Below, in pieces: positions 21,652 to 29,738 of a DNA stretch of 64,000 bases; the first letter of the stretch is position 1, and each line of letters opens with the position of its first letter. The stretch comes from Hydrogenophaga sp. PBL-H3. Its GTDB lineage: Bacteria > Pseudomonadota > Gammaproteobacteria > Burkholderiales > Burkholderiaceae_C. Below the pieces are notes generated by a model. It saw only the letters and a list, made by a program, of their open reading frames with translations. It had not been told where the DNA came from and searched no databases. Location of the stretch: the NCBI RefSeq assembly GCF_010104355.1, contig NZ_CP044972.1, forward strand, positions 1,984,001 through 2,048,000. The letters run 5' to 3'. The position numbers and the translations under genes were made by a program.

Positions 21652-21735
21652 ATGACCCCGCTGGGCAAGACAAACCGCCTACTTGATTGCATGGTTGCGG
21701 CGAGTCCATCACGCCGCAGTCACACCCATGAATGA
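21652..21735 (+). CDS. Possible 27-residue leader peptide upstream of the GTPase module
   Basis: A short frame opening MTPLGKTNRLLDC has a better ribosome site (AAGGAA, five bases before ATG) than the gene it precedes. Its stop codon lies seven bases inside the next gene, whose own ATG (21728) has no visible Shine-Dalgarno, so translation coupling is plausible. An imperfect hairpin (21615-21640) lies just upstream. It could also be chance; no protein family is recognised. Confidence 0.35.
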   Translation: MTPLGKTNRLLDCMVAASPSRRSHTHE

Positions 21736-22636
21736 CAGCCTGGTGATCGGTGCGATCGATCTGCCCGGCAAGGACGAAACGGTGCTGCGAGCGCTCGTGC
21801 GCTTGCTGGACTGCACCTTGGGCGTGAACCTGCGCTTTGACGACGATGTGTCGCATTGCGATGTCGTGTTCGTATCAGCAGAGGTCGGTGTCACGCGCGC
21901 GCTCATGCCCAGCGCGGTCACAGTCACGCTGCTGGAACCATCGAACCAGGCCGCATGCGCTCCAGACCGCCTGTTCGTGCCTTGCCCGCTGCGCATGAGT
22001 GGTGTGATCGGCGTTCTTCAGGCCGTGCTGTCCCGCTTGGCGCCAGCAGCACCGGTCGAACGCATCCAGTGGCAAGGTGCACTGTTCGCGTGCCTGCGTG
22101 AGGCCCTGCGGCGCGGTGGTCGTTCTGTTCTGGCAATCGGAGCAGGGAAGCTGCTGTTGCTGGACACGGTCACCCTTCGCCTGCAGAGCGCGGTGCCGCT
22201 GGAGCAGTTGATCGGACAGGCCCACCGCGCGGGCGCTTGGCGCGCAGCCAGCGCGGTGGACGAGGAAATGCTGCACGGTGCCGCCGTGCATCCCTTGCAC
22301 GAGGTGTTGTGGCGCTTGAGTGCCGCGATGGCTGCGGCCAATGCCGCACCGCTGGCGCCCTCTGGCGCTTGGCGGCTGCAACGCTGGCCTTCGGCGGCGG
22401 GCCTGATGACAGCCGGACATCCGCGTCTGGCCGCTTTGCTCACCCAGCGCGCGCACACCGCAGACGAACTGATGGCCAGCACCGCGCTGCCGTCGGCCAC
22501 TGTGCATGCGTTCCTCGCCACGTGCGAGGCCCTCGGTCTGGGCGTTCGCGACGCCACCCACACCCCTCAAGCGGTCGGCGGTGCCGTCGCACCCGGCTGG
22601 TTAGGTCAACTCAGGGAAAGGCTCAAGCTGTGGTGA
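21728..22636 (+). CDS. Uncharacterised protein of the GTPase/Roadblock module, winged-helix-like C-terminus
   Basis: 302 residues, not recognised by name. Residues 1-100 look like an alpha/beta fold (alternating hydrophobic strands, VVFVSAEV, VTVTLLEP) reminiscent of a degenerate receiver domain. The region about 115-220 resembles a second alpha/beta unit. Residues about 230-285 (LAALLTQRAHTADELM, then a helix and CEALGL) look like a winged helix. No catalytic motif, signal peptide or membrane segment is seen. Its last four bases overlap the GTPase start (GTGA). By analogy with conservon proteins, a DUF742-like adaptor is conceivable, but homology is not shown. Confidence 0.7.
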   Translation: MNDSLVIGAIDLPGKDETVLRALVRLLDCTLGVNLRFDDDVSHCDVVFVSAEVGVTRALMPSAVTVTLLEPSNQAACAPDRLFVPCPLRMSGVIGVLQAVLSRLAPAAPVERIQWQGALFACLREALRRGGRSVLAIGAGKLLLLDTVTLRLQSAVPLEQLIGQAHRAGAWRAASAVDEEMLHGAAVHPLHEVLWRLSAAMAAANAAPLAPSGAWRLQRWPSAAGLMTAGHPRLAALLTQRAHTADELMASTALPSATVHAFLATCEALGLGVRDATHTPQAVGGAVAPGWLGQLRERLKLW

Positions 22637-23196
22637 ATCTCGAGCCCCTCGCGGGCGACATCAAGGTGGTCGTGACGGGACCCATGGGTGCGGGAAAGAC
22701 CACCGCCATCCGCTGCATCAGTGACAACGGAACCGTGTCCACAGACGTGCCCATGAGCGGCGGTCCGATCGGAGACAAGACCTCCACCACGGTCGGTCTG
22801 GACTACGGCACCTGTGAAATGGCTGGAGGCCAGCGGCTCAAGCTGTTCGGTACGCCGGGGCAGGAACGCTTTGCGTTCATGTGGGACATCCTGGCCACCG
22901 GCGCTTTCGGCCTGATCGTTTTGGCTGACAACAGCCGGCCCGATCCCATCGCGGAGGTGGAGCGCTACCTGCGCGCGTTCGCCGGGCGCATCGGGCCTCG
23001 CCGGACCATCGTGGGCGTGGGGCGGCTCGACACCTGCCCATCACCCGGTCTGGACGACTACTGCGCACACCTGCAGGCGGCGGGGTTCGTGGTGCCGGTG
23101 ATCGACGTCGACGTGCGCCGCGAGGCAGACGTGCGTTTGCTGCTGTCCGTCCTCGTCAGCATGGCCGAAACAGAACCGGTCATTCCAACCAACTGA
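22633..23196 (+). CDS. MglA-like small GTPase
   Basis: The 187-residue product is a Ras-superfamily G protein. It shows G1 GPMGAGKTT (16-24), a Thr-rich switch I (TSTTVG, 50-55) and G3 as FGTPGQERF (72-80), where Thr74 replaces the usual Asp as in MglA and conservon GTPases. The G4 motif is degenerate: GRLD at 130-133 instead of NKxD. It probably binds and hydrolyses GTP as a molecular switch, with the downstream Roadblock proteins as GAP or co-regulators. GTG 22633 overlaps the previous stop; GTG 22630 is an equal alternative. Confidence 0.9.
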   Translation: MNLEPLAGDIKVVVTGPMGAGKTTAIRCISDNGTVSTDVPMSGGPIGDKTSTTVGLDYGTCEMAGGQRLKLFGTPGQERFAFMWDILATGAFGLIVLADNSRPDPIAEVERYLRAFAGRIGPRRTIVGVGRLDTCPSPGLDDYCAHLQAAGFVVPVIDVDVRREADVRLLLSVLVSMAETEPVIPTN

Positions 23197-23201
23197 AAAC
23201 C

Positions 23202-23597
23202 ATGAGTGAAGCCATCCATCTCCCCCTCGTGACCATCGCCCGCTTTGCGGATCTGCTGGGCGCGCTGATGCGAGACACGCCCGGTGTGGTCAGCGTCACT
23301 CTGGCCAGCGCCGACGGTCTGACTGTGACATCGACCCTGAGCAACAGCCGCGAGGCCGATCGGCTCTCTGCCATGGCTGGCTCGATGGGTGGCCTGGCGG
23401 CCGCACTCTCACGCGAGAGCGGCCACGGCACTCCCCACCGGATGATCATGGAATCGGCACAGGGCCTGATCCTGGCGATGGCCGTGCCCCGCCCTGCAGG
23501 CGAGTTGGTCCTCACCGTGGTGACCGACGCGCAGGCTGTGCTGGGCAAGCTGCTGTGGAGCTGCCGCCAGACCGTTGACCGACTAGCCGCGACCTGA
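23202..23597 (+). CDS. Roadblock/LC7-domain protein 1
   Basis: A 131-residue protein with a Roadblock/LC7 pattern: helix (IARFADLLGALMRD), then VVSVTLASADGLTV, a long Ser/Ala helix (RLSAMAGSMGGLAAALSRE), then strand-helix. MglB and CvnB of this fold dimerise and act on the partner GTPase. It starts five bases after the GTPase stop, so a stoichiometric complex is likely. Of the two LC7 proteins in this cluster it is the more similar to MglB/CvnB-type sequences. Confidence 0.85.
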   Translation: MSEAIHLPLVTIARFADLLGALMRDTPGVVSVTLASADGLTVTSTLSNSREADRLSAMAGSMGGLAAALSRESGHGTPHRMIMESAQGLILAMAVPRPAGELVLTVVTDAQAVLGKLLWSCRQTVDRLAAT

Positions 23598-23645
23598 ACT
23601 GCTTTTCAACCCCGCGCAGCAACGCGCATATTTCTGGAGAACACC

Positions 23646-24008
23646 ATGGCCCTGAGCCCCAAAGAACTACTCAACCAGTTGATGCAGACCGAGGGCGCCA
23701 TGTGCGCCGCGCTTGTGGACTACACCAGCGGCATGCTGCTCGAATCTGCTGGCTCTGGGGTTGATCTGGAACTCGCTGCCGCTGGCAATACCGAGGTCGT
23801 TCGCGCCAAGATCAAGACCATGAAGATGCTCAACATCGATGGTCAGATCGAGGACATCCTGATCACCCTGAAGAACCAGTACCACATCATCCGCCCGGTC
23901 GAGAAGCACGAAGGTCTGTTCATCTACTACGTGCTCGACCGTTCGCGTTCCAACCTGGCCATGGCCCGTCGCAAAGTGCTTGAGGCAGAGGCTCAGGCCT
24001 CGATCTGA
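23646..24008 (+). CDS. Roadblock/LC7-like protein 2
   Basis: 120 residues. The order helix, CAALVDYTSGMLL, a helix with GNTEVVRAKIKTMK, then EDILITLKNQYHIIRPV and a FIYYVLDRSRSNLAMAR ending again suggests a Roadblock/LC7 fold, of a divergent type. ATG 23646 has a GGAGA site. It lies 48 bp after the first LC7 gene. The module appears to end here, facing the convergent phoH-type gene. Effector or GTPase-binding role is inferred from context only. Confidence 0.75.
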   Translation: MALSPKELLNQLMQTEGAMCAALVDYTSGMLLESAGSGVDLELAAAGNTEVVRAKIKTMKMLNIDGQIEDILITLKNQYHIIRPVEKHEGLFIYYVLDRSRSNLAMARRKVLEAEAQASI

Positions 24009-24049
24009 ACGAGAGTGCCGGTGGCGGCCAAGCGGCCGCTATCTGCAGA

Positions 24050-25813
24050 TCAAAGCACCTCGGAGGCGAAATCGGCCAGCCGTGAACGCTCGCCACGCGC
24101 CAGCGTGATGTGACCACCATGCGGCCAGCCCTTGAAGCGGTCCACGGCAAAGGTCAGGCCCGACGAGCCCTCCGTGAGATACGGTGTGTCGATCTGCGCG
24201 AGGTTGCCCATGCAGATGATCTTGGTGCCTGGGCCCGCGCGCGTGATCAGTGTCTTCATCTGCTTGGGCGTCAGGTTCTGCGCCTCGTCGATGATCACGT
24301 ACTTGTTCATGAAGGTGCGACCGCGCATGAAGTTCATGCTCTTGACCTTGATGCGGCTTCGGATGAGTTCATTGGTGGCGGCTCGGCCCCATTCGCCGGC
24401 ATTGCCGCCGTCGCCCTTGGCCAGGAACTCCAGGTTGTCGTCGAGTGCGCCCATCCAGGGGCCCATTTTTTCTTCTTCGGTCCCGGGCAGAAAGCCGATG
24501 TCCTCACCCACGCTCACGGTGGCGCGGGTCATGATGATCTCGGTGTAGCGGCGGTCGTCGAGCACCTGCGTGAGGCCGCTGGCCAGAGCCATCAGCGTCT
24601 TGCCGGTGCCTGCCGTGCCCGCGAGCGTGACGAAGTCGATCTCCGGGTCCATCAGCAGGTTGAGCGCGAAGTTCTGTTCGCGGTTGCGGCTGGTCACGCC
24701 CCACACGGCGTTTTTCAGGTGGGTGTAGTCTTTGAGCGTCTTGAGCACCGCGGTCTTGTCGCGGATCTCGGTCACGCGGGCGTAGAGCGAGGGCTCGCCC
24801 GGCGCTTCGAAGTAGACGAACTGGTTGATGTAGAACTGCCCCACCGCCGGGCCGCTGACGCGGTAGAAGGTGTGACTGCCGCTCTGCCAGCTCTCGATGG
24901 TCTTGCTCTGACGCGTCCAGAAGTCCTGTGGCAACGCCAGCGCACCCGCATACAGCAGCTCGCCGTCGTCCAGCGTCTTGTCGTTCTGGTAGTCCTCGGC
25001 GGCCAGGCCCAGCGCGCGCGCTTTCACGCGCATGTTGATGTCTTTCGACACCAGGATCACCTCGCGTTGCGGGTGGCGCTCGCGCAGTGAATGCACCACA
25101 CCCAGGATCTGGTTGTCGGCCTTGCCTTGCGGCAGGCTGGCAGGCAGGTTGTTGTCCAGCGGCTCCGTCTGGAAGAACAGCAGCCCACGCGCACCATGGT
25201 GACCCGTGGCCGAGAGCTTGAGGCCCTTGGTCATGTCGCCGCCTTGCTGGGCCACCAGGGCGTCGAGCGTGCGACTCGTCTGGCGCCCGTTGCGGGCGAC
25301 CTCCGTCATGCCCTTCTTGTGGCCATCGAGTTCCTCAAGCACGATCATCGGCAGGAAAATGTCGTGTTCCTCGAACCGGAACAGACTCATCGGGTCGTGT
25401 AGCAACACGTTGGTGTCCAGCACGAACAGCCGGGCCGGTCCCGAGCTTGCCTTGCCGCTAGCGCGTCGACGGCTTCCGGAGGACGCCGTGACCTGCGCGG
25501 AGACAGGGTTTGTTGCGGCCTGATCGAACGTCAGCGCCGTTGTTGGAATGGATTTTTCCAGCAGAGGCTGAGCCTTTGGTGCATCGGCCACCGCAGGAGC
25601 TGCGACAGCGGGCTTGCGACCCCGGCCTGCAGGCTTGACGCTCGGCTTGCCAGCAGGGAGGCCCGGTGCGGCGGTCTTGCGCTCGACCGGCTGCGCCGTC
25701 GGCGCGGGTGGCACATCGGCCTGGAGGTCGAACGGTTCGTCGGCTGCTTTGAGGCTGTAGGCCTCGGATGAAAGGAGGGCGGCGCGTTTGGAGGGGGCGG
25801 GAGGCAGTGGCAT
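24050..25813 (-). CDS. PhoH-family protein with N-terminal PIN domain (PhoH2)
   Basis: About 587 residues. After a low-complexity Ala/Pro/Lys stretch (1-115), a PIN ribonuclease domain starts with LFVLDTNVLLHDP and includes EELDGHKKG. The C-terminal PhoH ATPase has Walker A GTAGTGKTLMA and Walker B YVIIDEAQN. PhoH2 proteins are RNA helicase/ribonucleases; elsewhere they pair with a PhoAT antitoxin-like partner, which is absent here. ATG 25813 is preferred over TTG 25849 because the latter lies inside the bcp terminator; no clear Shine-Dalgarno supports either. Confidence 0.92.
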   Translation of the reverse strand: MPLPPAPSKRAALLSSEAYSLKAADEPFDLQADVPPAPTAQPVERKTAAPGLPAGKPSVKPAGRGRKPAVAAPAVADAPKAQPLLEKSIPTTALTFDQAATNPVSAQVTASSGSRRRASGKASSGPARLFVLDTNVLLHDPMSLFRFEEHDIFLPMIVLEELDGHKKGMTEVARNGRQTSRTLDALVAQQGGDMTKGLKLSATGHHGARGLLFFQTEPLDNNLPASLPQGKADNQILGVVHSLRERHPQREVILVSKDINMRVKARALGLAAEDYQNDKTLDDGELLYAGALALPQDFWTRQSKTIESWQSGSHTFYRVSGPAVGQFYINQFVYFEAPGEPSLYARVTEIRDKTAVLKTLKDYTHLKNAVWGVTSRNREQNFALNLLMDPEIDFVTLAGTAGTGKTLMALASGLTQVLDDRRYTEIIMTRATVSVGEDIGFLPGTEEEKMGPWMGALDDNLEFLAKGDGGNAGEWGRAATNELIRSRIKVKSMNFMRGRTFMNKYVIIDEAQNLTPKQMKTLITRAGPGTKIICMGNLAQIDTPYLTEGSSGLTFAVDRFKGWPHGGHITLARGERSRLADFASEVL

Positions 25814-25842
25814 GTGGGCTTGTGTGTTCAGCGCAGGGCTGG

Positions 25843-25877
25843 AAAACAAAAAGCCGCCTGGGTGACCGGGCGGCTTT
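25843..25877 (-). terminator. Terminator after bcp
   Basis: On the minus strand the stem pairs AAAGCCGCC (left arm, + strand 25850-25858) with GGCGGCTTT (25869-25877) and is followed by a T-rich tail. It lies between bcp and the PhoH-family gene and argues against a longer PhoH N-terminus. Confidence 0.85.
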
Positions 25878-25999
25878 CGGGGCTGCTTGAGGAGTGCAGA
25901 AGGGATGGGGCTGAGAGGCTTCCCGGCGTCATGAATTCATTATGCATGACTCCGGTGACGCAAGACCCGCGCCAACAGTCCAGCCTGGCCAAGCGGAGA

Positions 26000-26476
26000 T
26001 CAGGCGGCTTTCTTGAGCGTCTTGACGGCCTTGAGCACATCTTCAACATGGCCCGGGACCTTCAGGCCGCGCCATTCCTGTTTCAAGACGCCATCGGGGC
26101 CAATCAGGAAAGTGCTGCGTTCGATGCCTTTGACCTTCTTGCCGTACATGATCTTGTTCTTGACCACGCCGAACATGTGGCACATCTTCTCTTCGGTGTC
26201 GGCAATCAGCTCGAAGGGCAGTTCAAGCTTGGTTTTGAAGTCGTCGTGCGACTTCATGTTGTCGCGCGAGACGCCAAACACCTGGGCACCCGCCTTCACG
26301 AAGTCCTTGTACTTGTCGCGAAACTGCATGGCCTCGGTGGTGCAACCGGGCGTGTTGTCCTTGGGGTAGAAGTACAGCACGATGGTCTGGCCCAGATGCG
26401 TCTGGTTGCTGACCTTGATGCCGCCGGTGGCCATCGATTCGAATTCGGGAATGGGTTTATTGACAACGACTGCCAT
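26000..26476 (-). CDS. bcp: Thioredoxin-dependent peroxiredoxin (BCP/PrxQ)
   Basis: 158 residues with the peroxiredoxin active site DNTPGCTTEA; the peroxidatic Cys is Cys45. E. coli BCP has a second Cys five residues later, which is absent here (GCTTEAM); the only other nearby candidate for resolution is Cys99 in EKMCHM. It reduces hydrogen peroxide and organic peroxides in the cytosol using thioredoxin. Length is normal. A putative promoter lies about 110 bp upstream. Confidence 0.95.
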   Translation of the reverse strand: MAVVVNKPIPEFESMATGGIKVSNQTHLGQTIVLYFYPKDNTPGCTTEAMQFRDKYKDFVKAGAQVFGVSRDNMKSHDDFKTKLELPFELIADTEEKMCHMFGVVKNKIMYGKKVKGIERSTFLIGPDGVLKQEWRGLKVPGHVEDVLKAVKTLKKAA

Positions 26477-26584
26477 ACTGCGTGGACCCCTGACGTAAGT
26501 TGGTGGTGATGCGTTGGCTTCCCGGCTGTTTCACGGCGAGCCCTGCGTTGCAGCAATGGGACCCGTGGCAGGAAACAATCGGCT

Positions 26585-26613
26585 ATTTTACCCTGATTGG
26601 GCCATGCCGTCAC
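26585..26613 (-). promoter_or_regulatory. Putative sigma-70 promoter of bcp
   Basis: On the minus strand GTGACG (-35), a 17-base spacer and TAAAAT (-10) line up about 110 bases ahead of the bcp start. Both hexamers deviate from consensus by two or fewer positions. Confidence 0.4.
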
Positions 26614-26642
26614 GGCGGCAACCGGGGGTGGCCGCCCGACGC

Positions 26643-27023
26643 TCAGGTCTCCAGCAACAAGGCCGCAATCACGCGTCGCCCTTCTCCCGCAAGGATGTTG
26701 TAGGTGCGGCAGGCGGCTGCTGTGTCCATGGTTTCAACACCGATGCGTTGGGCCATCAGGCCGCGCAGCAGGGCGGGTGGCACGAAGCGCAACTTTGAGC
26801 CGCTGCCAAACACGATGAGCTCGGGAGGCTCATTGGTCAGCTGAATGAGCATGTCGAAGTGCGAGGCCTCGATCAACTCAAAACGGGAGCATGGCCAGGG
26901 CTGCAGTTGCCCTTTTGGCATGAGTACCAGACTGTGGGAATGGCGCTGCCCGTTCACGGCGATCCAGTCGTCGCCGTAGGCCGTGACGGACTGGATATCC
27001 AGTTTGTCGGAGTGCAGTTTCAT
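26643..27023 (-). CDS. Mth938-like domain protein (DUF498)
   Basis: 126 residues opening MKLHSDKLDIQSVTAYG, with the conserved IVFGSGSKLRFVPP segment of the Mth938/NDUFAF3-like fold. Bacterial members have no settled function; the mitochondrial relative aids complex I assembly. The frame extends 58 codons upstream into the divergent alaA promoter region, but ATG 27023 gives the family start. Divergent from the aminotransferase gene. Confidence 0.85.
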   Translation of the reverse strand: MKLHSDKLDIQSVTAYGDDWIAVNGQRHSHSLVLMPKGQLQPWPCSRFELIEASHFDMLIQLTNEPPELIVFGSGSKLRFVPPALLRGLMAQRIGVETMDTAAACRTYNILAGEGRRVIAALLLET

Positions 27024-27162
27024 GGGGCAGAGGCCAATCGAACGGGGTGCGGAACTGTGGTCAAATTGCAGGTTTTCCCTGCTGACGAGACCGAATATAA
27101 CGCCCGCTGCAACGCACCGGGAACATCGCCCCGCACGACCCCAGAACCCCCAGGGAGTGACT

Positions 27163-28389
27163 TTGAAGACCATCCAGAAATCCGCCAAGCTGGCCAACGT
27201 GTGCTACGACATCCGGGGCCCGATCATGGACGCCGCGCGCAAGATGGAAGACGAGGGTCACAAGATCATTCGCCTGAACATCGGCAACCTGGCGGTGTTT
27301 GGATTCGATGCGCCAGAGGAAATCCAGCAAGACATGATCCGCAACCTGCCGAACTCGGCGGGCTACTCGGACAGCAAGGGCATCTTTGGCGCGCGCAAGG
27401 CGGTGATGCACGAGACGCAGACGCAGGGCATCAGGGGTGTGACGCTGGATGACATCTACCTCGGCAACGGTGCGAGCGAACTGATCGTGATGGCCACCAA
27501 TGCGCTGCTCGATGACGGCGATGAGTTGCTGCTGCCAGCGCCCGACTATCCGTTGTGGACGGCCGCCGTGAGTCTGTCAGGTGGCACACCTGTGCACTAC
27601 ATGTGTGACGAGTCCAACGGCTGGATGCCTGACCTGGAGGACATCCGTCGCAAGATCACGCCTGCCACCAAAGGCATCGTGGTCATCAACCCCAACAACC
27701 CGACCGGCGCGTTGTATTCCGATGAGTTGCTCAAGGCCATCGTGGAGTTTGCGCGCGAACACGGCCTGGTGATCTTTGCCGACGAGGTCTACGACAAGGT
27801 GCTGTACGACGGTGTCAAACACACAGCCATCGCCAGCCTCTCGGACGACGTGCTCACCCTGACCTTCAACTCGCTGTCCAAGAGTTACCGATCGTGCGGT
27901 TACCGCGCTGGCTGGCTCGTCGTCTCGGGCGACAAGAAGCCCGCCAAGGACTACATCGAGGGCCTGAACATGCTCTCGAACATGCGCCTGTGCGCCAACG
28001 TGCCGGGCCAGTGGGCGATCCAGACGGCGCTGGGGGGGTACCAAAGCATCAACGATCTGGTGGGCGAGGGCGGCCGCCTGCGCCGCCAGCGTGATCTCGC
28101 CTACGAGCTGATCACGGCCATTCCCGGCGTGAGCTGCGTCAAGCCCTCGGCTGCGCTCTACATGTTCCCCAAGCTCGACCCGAAGATGTACCCGGTCGAA
28201 GACGATCAGCAGATGTTTCTGGAACTGCTGCAGGAAACGCGCGTGATGCTGGTGCAAGGTTCGGGCTTCAACTACCCCGACAACCAGCATTTCCGCATCG
28301 TTTTCCTGCCGCACGAAGACGACCTGCGCGAAGCCATCAGCCGCGTCGCGAAGTTTTTTGAAGGCTGGCGAAAACGCCACGGCACCTGA
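27163..28389 (+). CDS. alaA: Alanine-type pyridoxal-phosphate aminotransferase
   Basis: The 408-residue class I/II aminotransferase resembles AlaA/AlaC (glutamate-pyruvate transaminase). The PLP lysine lies in SLSKSYRSCGYRAGW, and NPNNPTGA and ADEVYD are the other cofactor motifs. The start is TTG 27163, which gives the usual opening MKTIQKS and has AGGGAG five bases upstream; the GTG at 27157 is part of that site. The frame is open much further upstream, but that lies in the divergent promoter. It leads directly into hom and thrC. Confidence 0.92.
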   Translation: MKTIQKSAKLANVCYDIRGPIMDAARKMEDEGHKIIRLNIGNLAVFGFDAPEEIQQDMIRNLPNSAGYSDSKGIFGARKAVMHETQTQGIRGVTLDDIYLGNGASELIVMATNALLDDGDELLLPAPDYPLWTAAVSLSGGTPVHYMCDESNGWMPDLEDIRRKITPATKGIVVINPNNPTGALYSDELLKAIVEFAREHGLVIFADEVYDKVLYDGVKHTAIASLSDDVLTLTFNSLSKSYRSCGYRAGWLVVSGDKKPAKDYIEGLNMLSNMRLCANVPGQWAIQTALGGYQSINDLVGEGGRLRRQRDLAYELITAIPGVSCVKPSAALYMFPKLDPKMYPVEDDQQMFLELLQETRVMLVQGSGFNYPDNQHFRIVFLPHEDDLREAISRVAKFFEGWRKRHGT

Positions 28390-28406
28390 TTTTTTGCTCC
28401 CCAACC

Positions 28407-29738
28407 ATGACCGACATGAAACCGATCCAAGTAGGCCTTCTGGGCATAGGCACCGTGGGCAGCGGCACGTTCAACGTGCTGCAGCGCAACCAGGAAGAGA
28501 TCCGCCGGCGCGCCGGCCGCGGCATTGAAATCACCATGGTGGCCGACCTGGACGTGGCGCGTGCCCAGTCCATCGTGGGCCCGGACGTCCAGGTCGTGAA
28601 CGATGCGCGCGCTGTGATCGCCAACCCCGACATCGACATCGTGATCGAGCTTATTGGTGGCTACGGCATCGCCAAGGCGCTGGTGCTGGAGGCGATCGCC
28701 GCAGGCAAGCACGTGGTCACGGCCAACAAGGCCTTGCTGGCCGTGCACGGCACGGAGATTTTCGCGGCGGCTTCGGCCAAGGGCGTGATGGTGGCATTTG
28801 AAGCGGCGGTGGCCGGTGGCATTCCCATCATCAAGGCGCTGCGCGAGGGCTTGACCGCCAACAGCATTCAATGGATAGCCGGCATCATCAACGGCACAAC
28901 CAACTTCATCCTTTCCGAAATGCGCGACAAAGGCCTGGACTTTGCCGTCGTGCTCAAGGAGGCGCAGCGCCTGGGCTACGCCGAGACCGACCCGACCTTC
29001 GACATCGAGGGTGTGGACGCGGCGCACAAGGTCACTCTCATGAGTGCCATCGCCTTCGGCATCCCCGTGCAGTTCGACAAGGCCTACGTGGAAGGCATCA
29101 CGCAGCTGGGCGCCACCGACATCAAATACGCCGAACAGCTCGGCTACCGCATCAAACTGCTGGGCATCACAAAACGCACGGCCCAAGGCATCGAGTTGCG
29201 CGTGCACCCGAGCCTGGTGCCGGCCAAACGGCTGATTGCCAACGTGGAAGGTGCGATGAACGCGGTGGTGGTGCAGGGCGATGCCGTGGGCACCACGCTG
29301 TACTACGGCAAGGGTGCGGGCAGCGAGCCTACCGCCAGCGCCGTGATCGCAGACCTCGTGGACATCACCCGCCTGCACACCGCCGACCCGCACCACCGCG
29401 TGCCGCACCTGGCCTTCCAGCCCGATGCGATGAGCGACCTGAGCGTGCTGCCCATGAGCGCGGTGGTGACGAGCTACTACCTGCGTCTTCGCGTGGCCGA
29501 TGAGGCAGGCGTGCTGGCCAAAGTGACCGGCTTGCTGGCCAATGCCGGCATCAGCATCGACGCGGTGCTGCAGCGCGAAGCCGACGAGGTGAGCGGCGAG
29601 GGCGGCACGTCCACCGACCTGATCATCCTCACGCACGACACCCGCGAAGGCACCATGAACGATGCCCTGGCGCAGTTGCAGAAACTGCCCACGGTGCTCG
29701 CACCCATCGTGCGCATCCGCAAGGAAGAGCTGAACTGA
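28407..29738 (+). CDS. hom: Homoserine dehydrogenase
   Basis: 443 residues. An N-terminal Rossmann fold (VGLLGIGTVGSGTF) is followed by the catalytic domain (NGTTNFILSEM, then a Lys in DKAYVEGI) and a C-terminal ACT domain (about 350-440), expected to mediate threonine feedback. It reduces aspartate semialdehyde to homoserine. ATG 28407 and ATG 28416 are both possible. Its stop overlaps the thrC start (TGATG). Confidence 0.97.
   Translation: MTDMKPIQVGLLGIGTVGSGTFNVLQRNQEEIRRRAGRGIEITMVADLDVARAQSIVGPDVQVVNDARAVIANPDIDIVIELIGGYGIAKALVLEAIAAGKHVVTANKALLAVHGTEIFAAASAKGVMVAFEAAVAGGIPIIKALREGLTANSIQWIAGIINGTTNFILSEMRDKGLDFAVVLKEAQRLGYAETDPTFDIEGVDAAHKVTLMSAIAFGIPVQFDKAYVEGITQLGATDIKYAEQLGYRIKLLGITKRTAQGIELRVHPSLVPAKRLIANVEGAMNAVVVQGDAVGTTLYYGKGAGSEPTASAVIADLVDITRLHTADPHHRVPHLAFQPDAMSDLSVLPMSAVVTSYYLRLRVADEAGVLAKVTGLLANAGISIDAVLQREADEVSGEGGTSTDLIILTHDTREGTMNDALAQLQKLPTVLAPIVRIRKEELN

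Noticed and set aside
24050..25849. PhoH2 as part of a PhoAT toxin-antitoxin pair
   Set aside because: No small antitoxin-like gene lies upstream; bcp and its terminator precede the gene.
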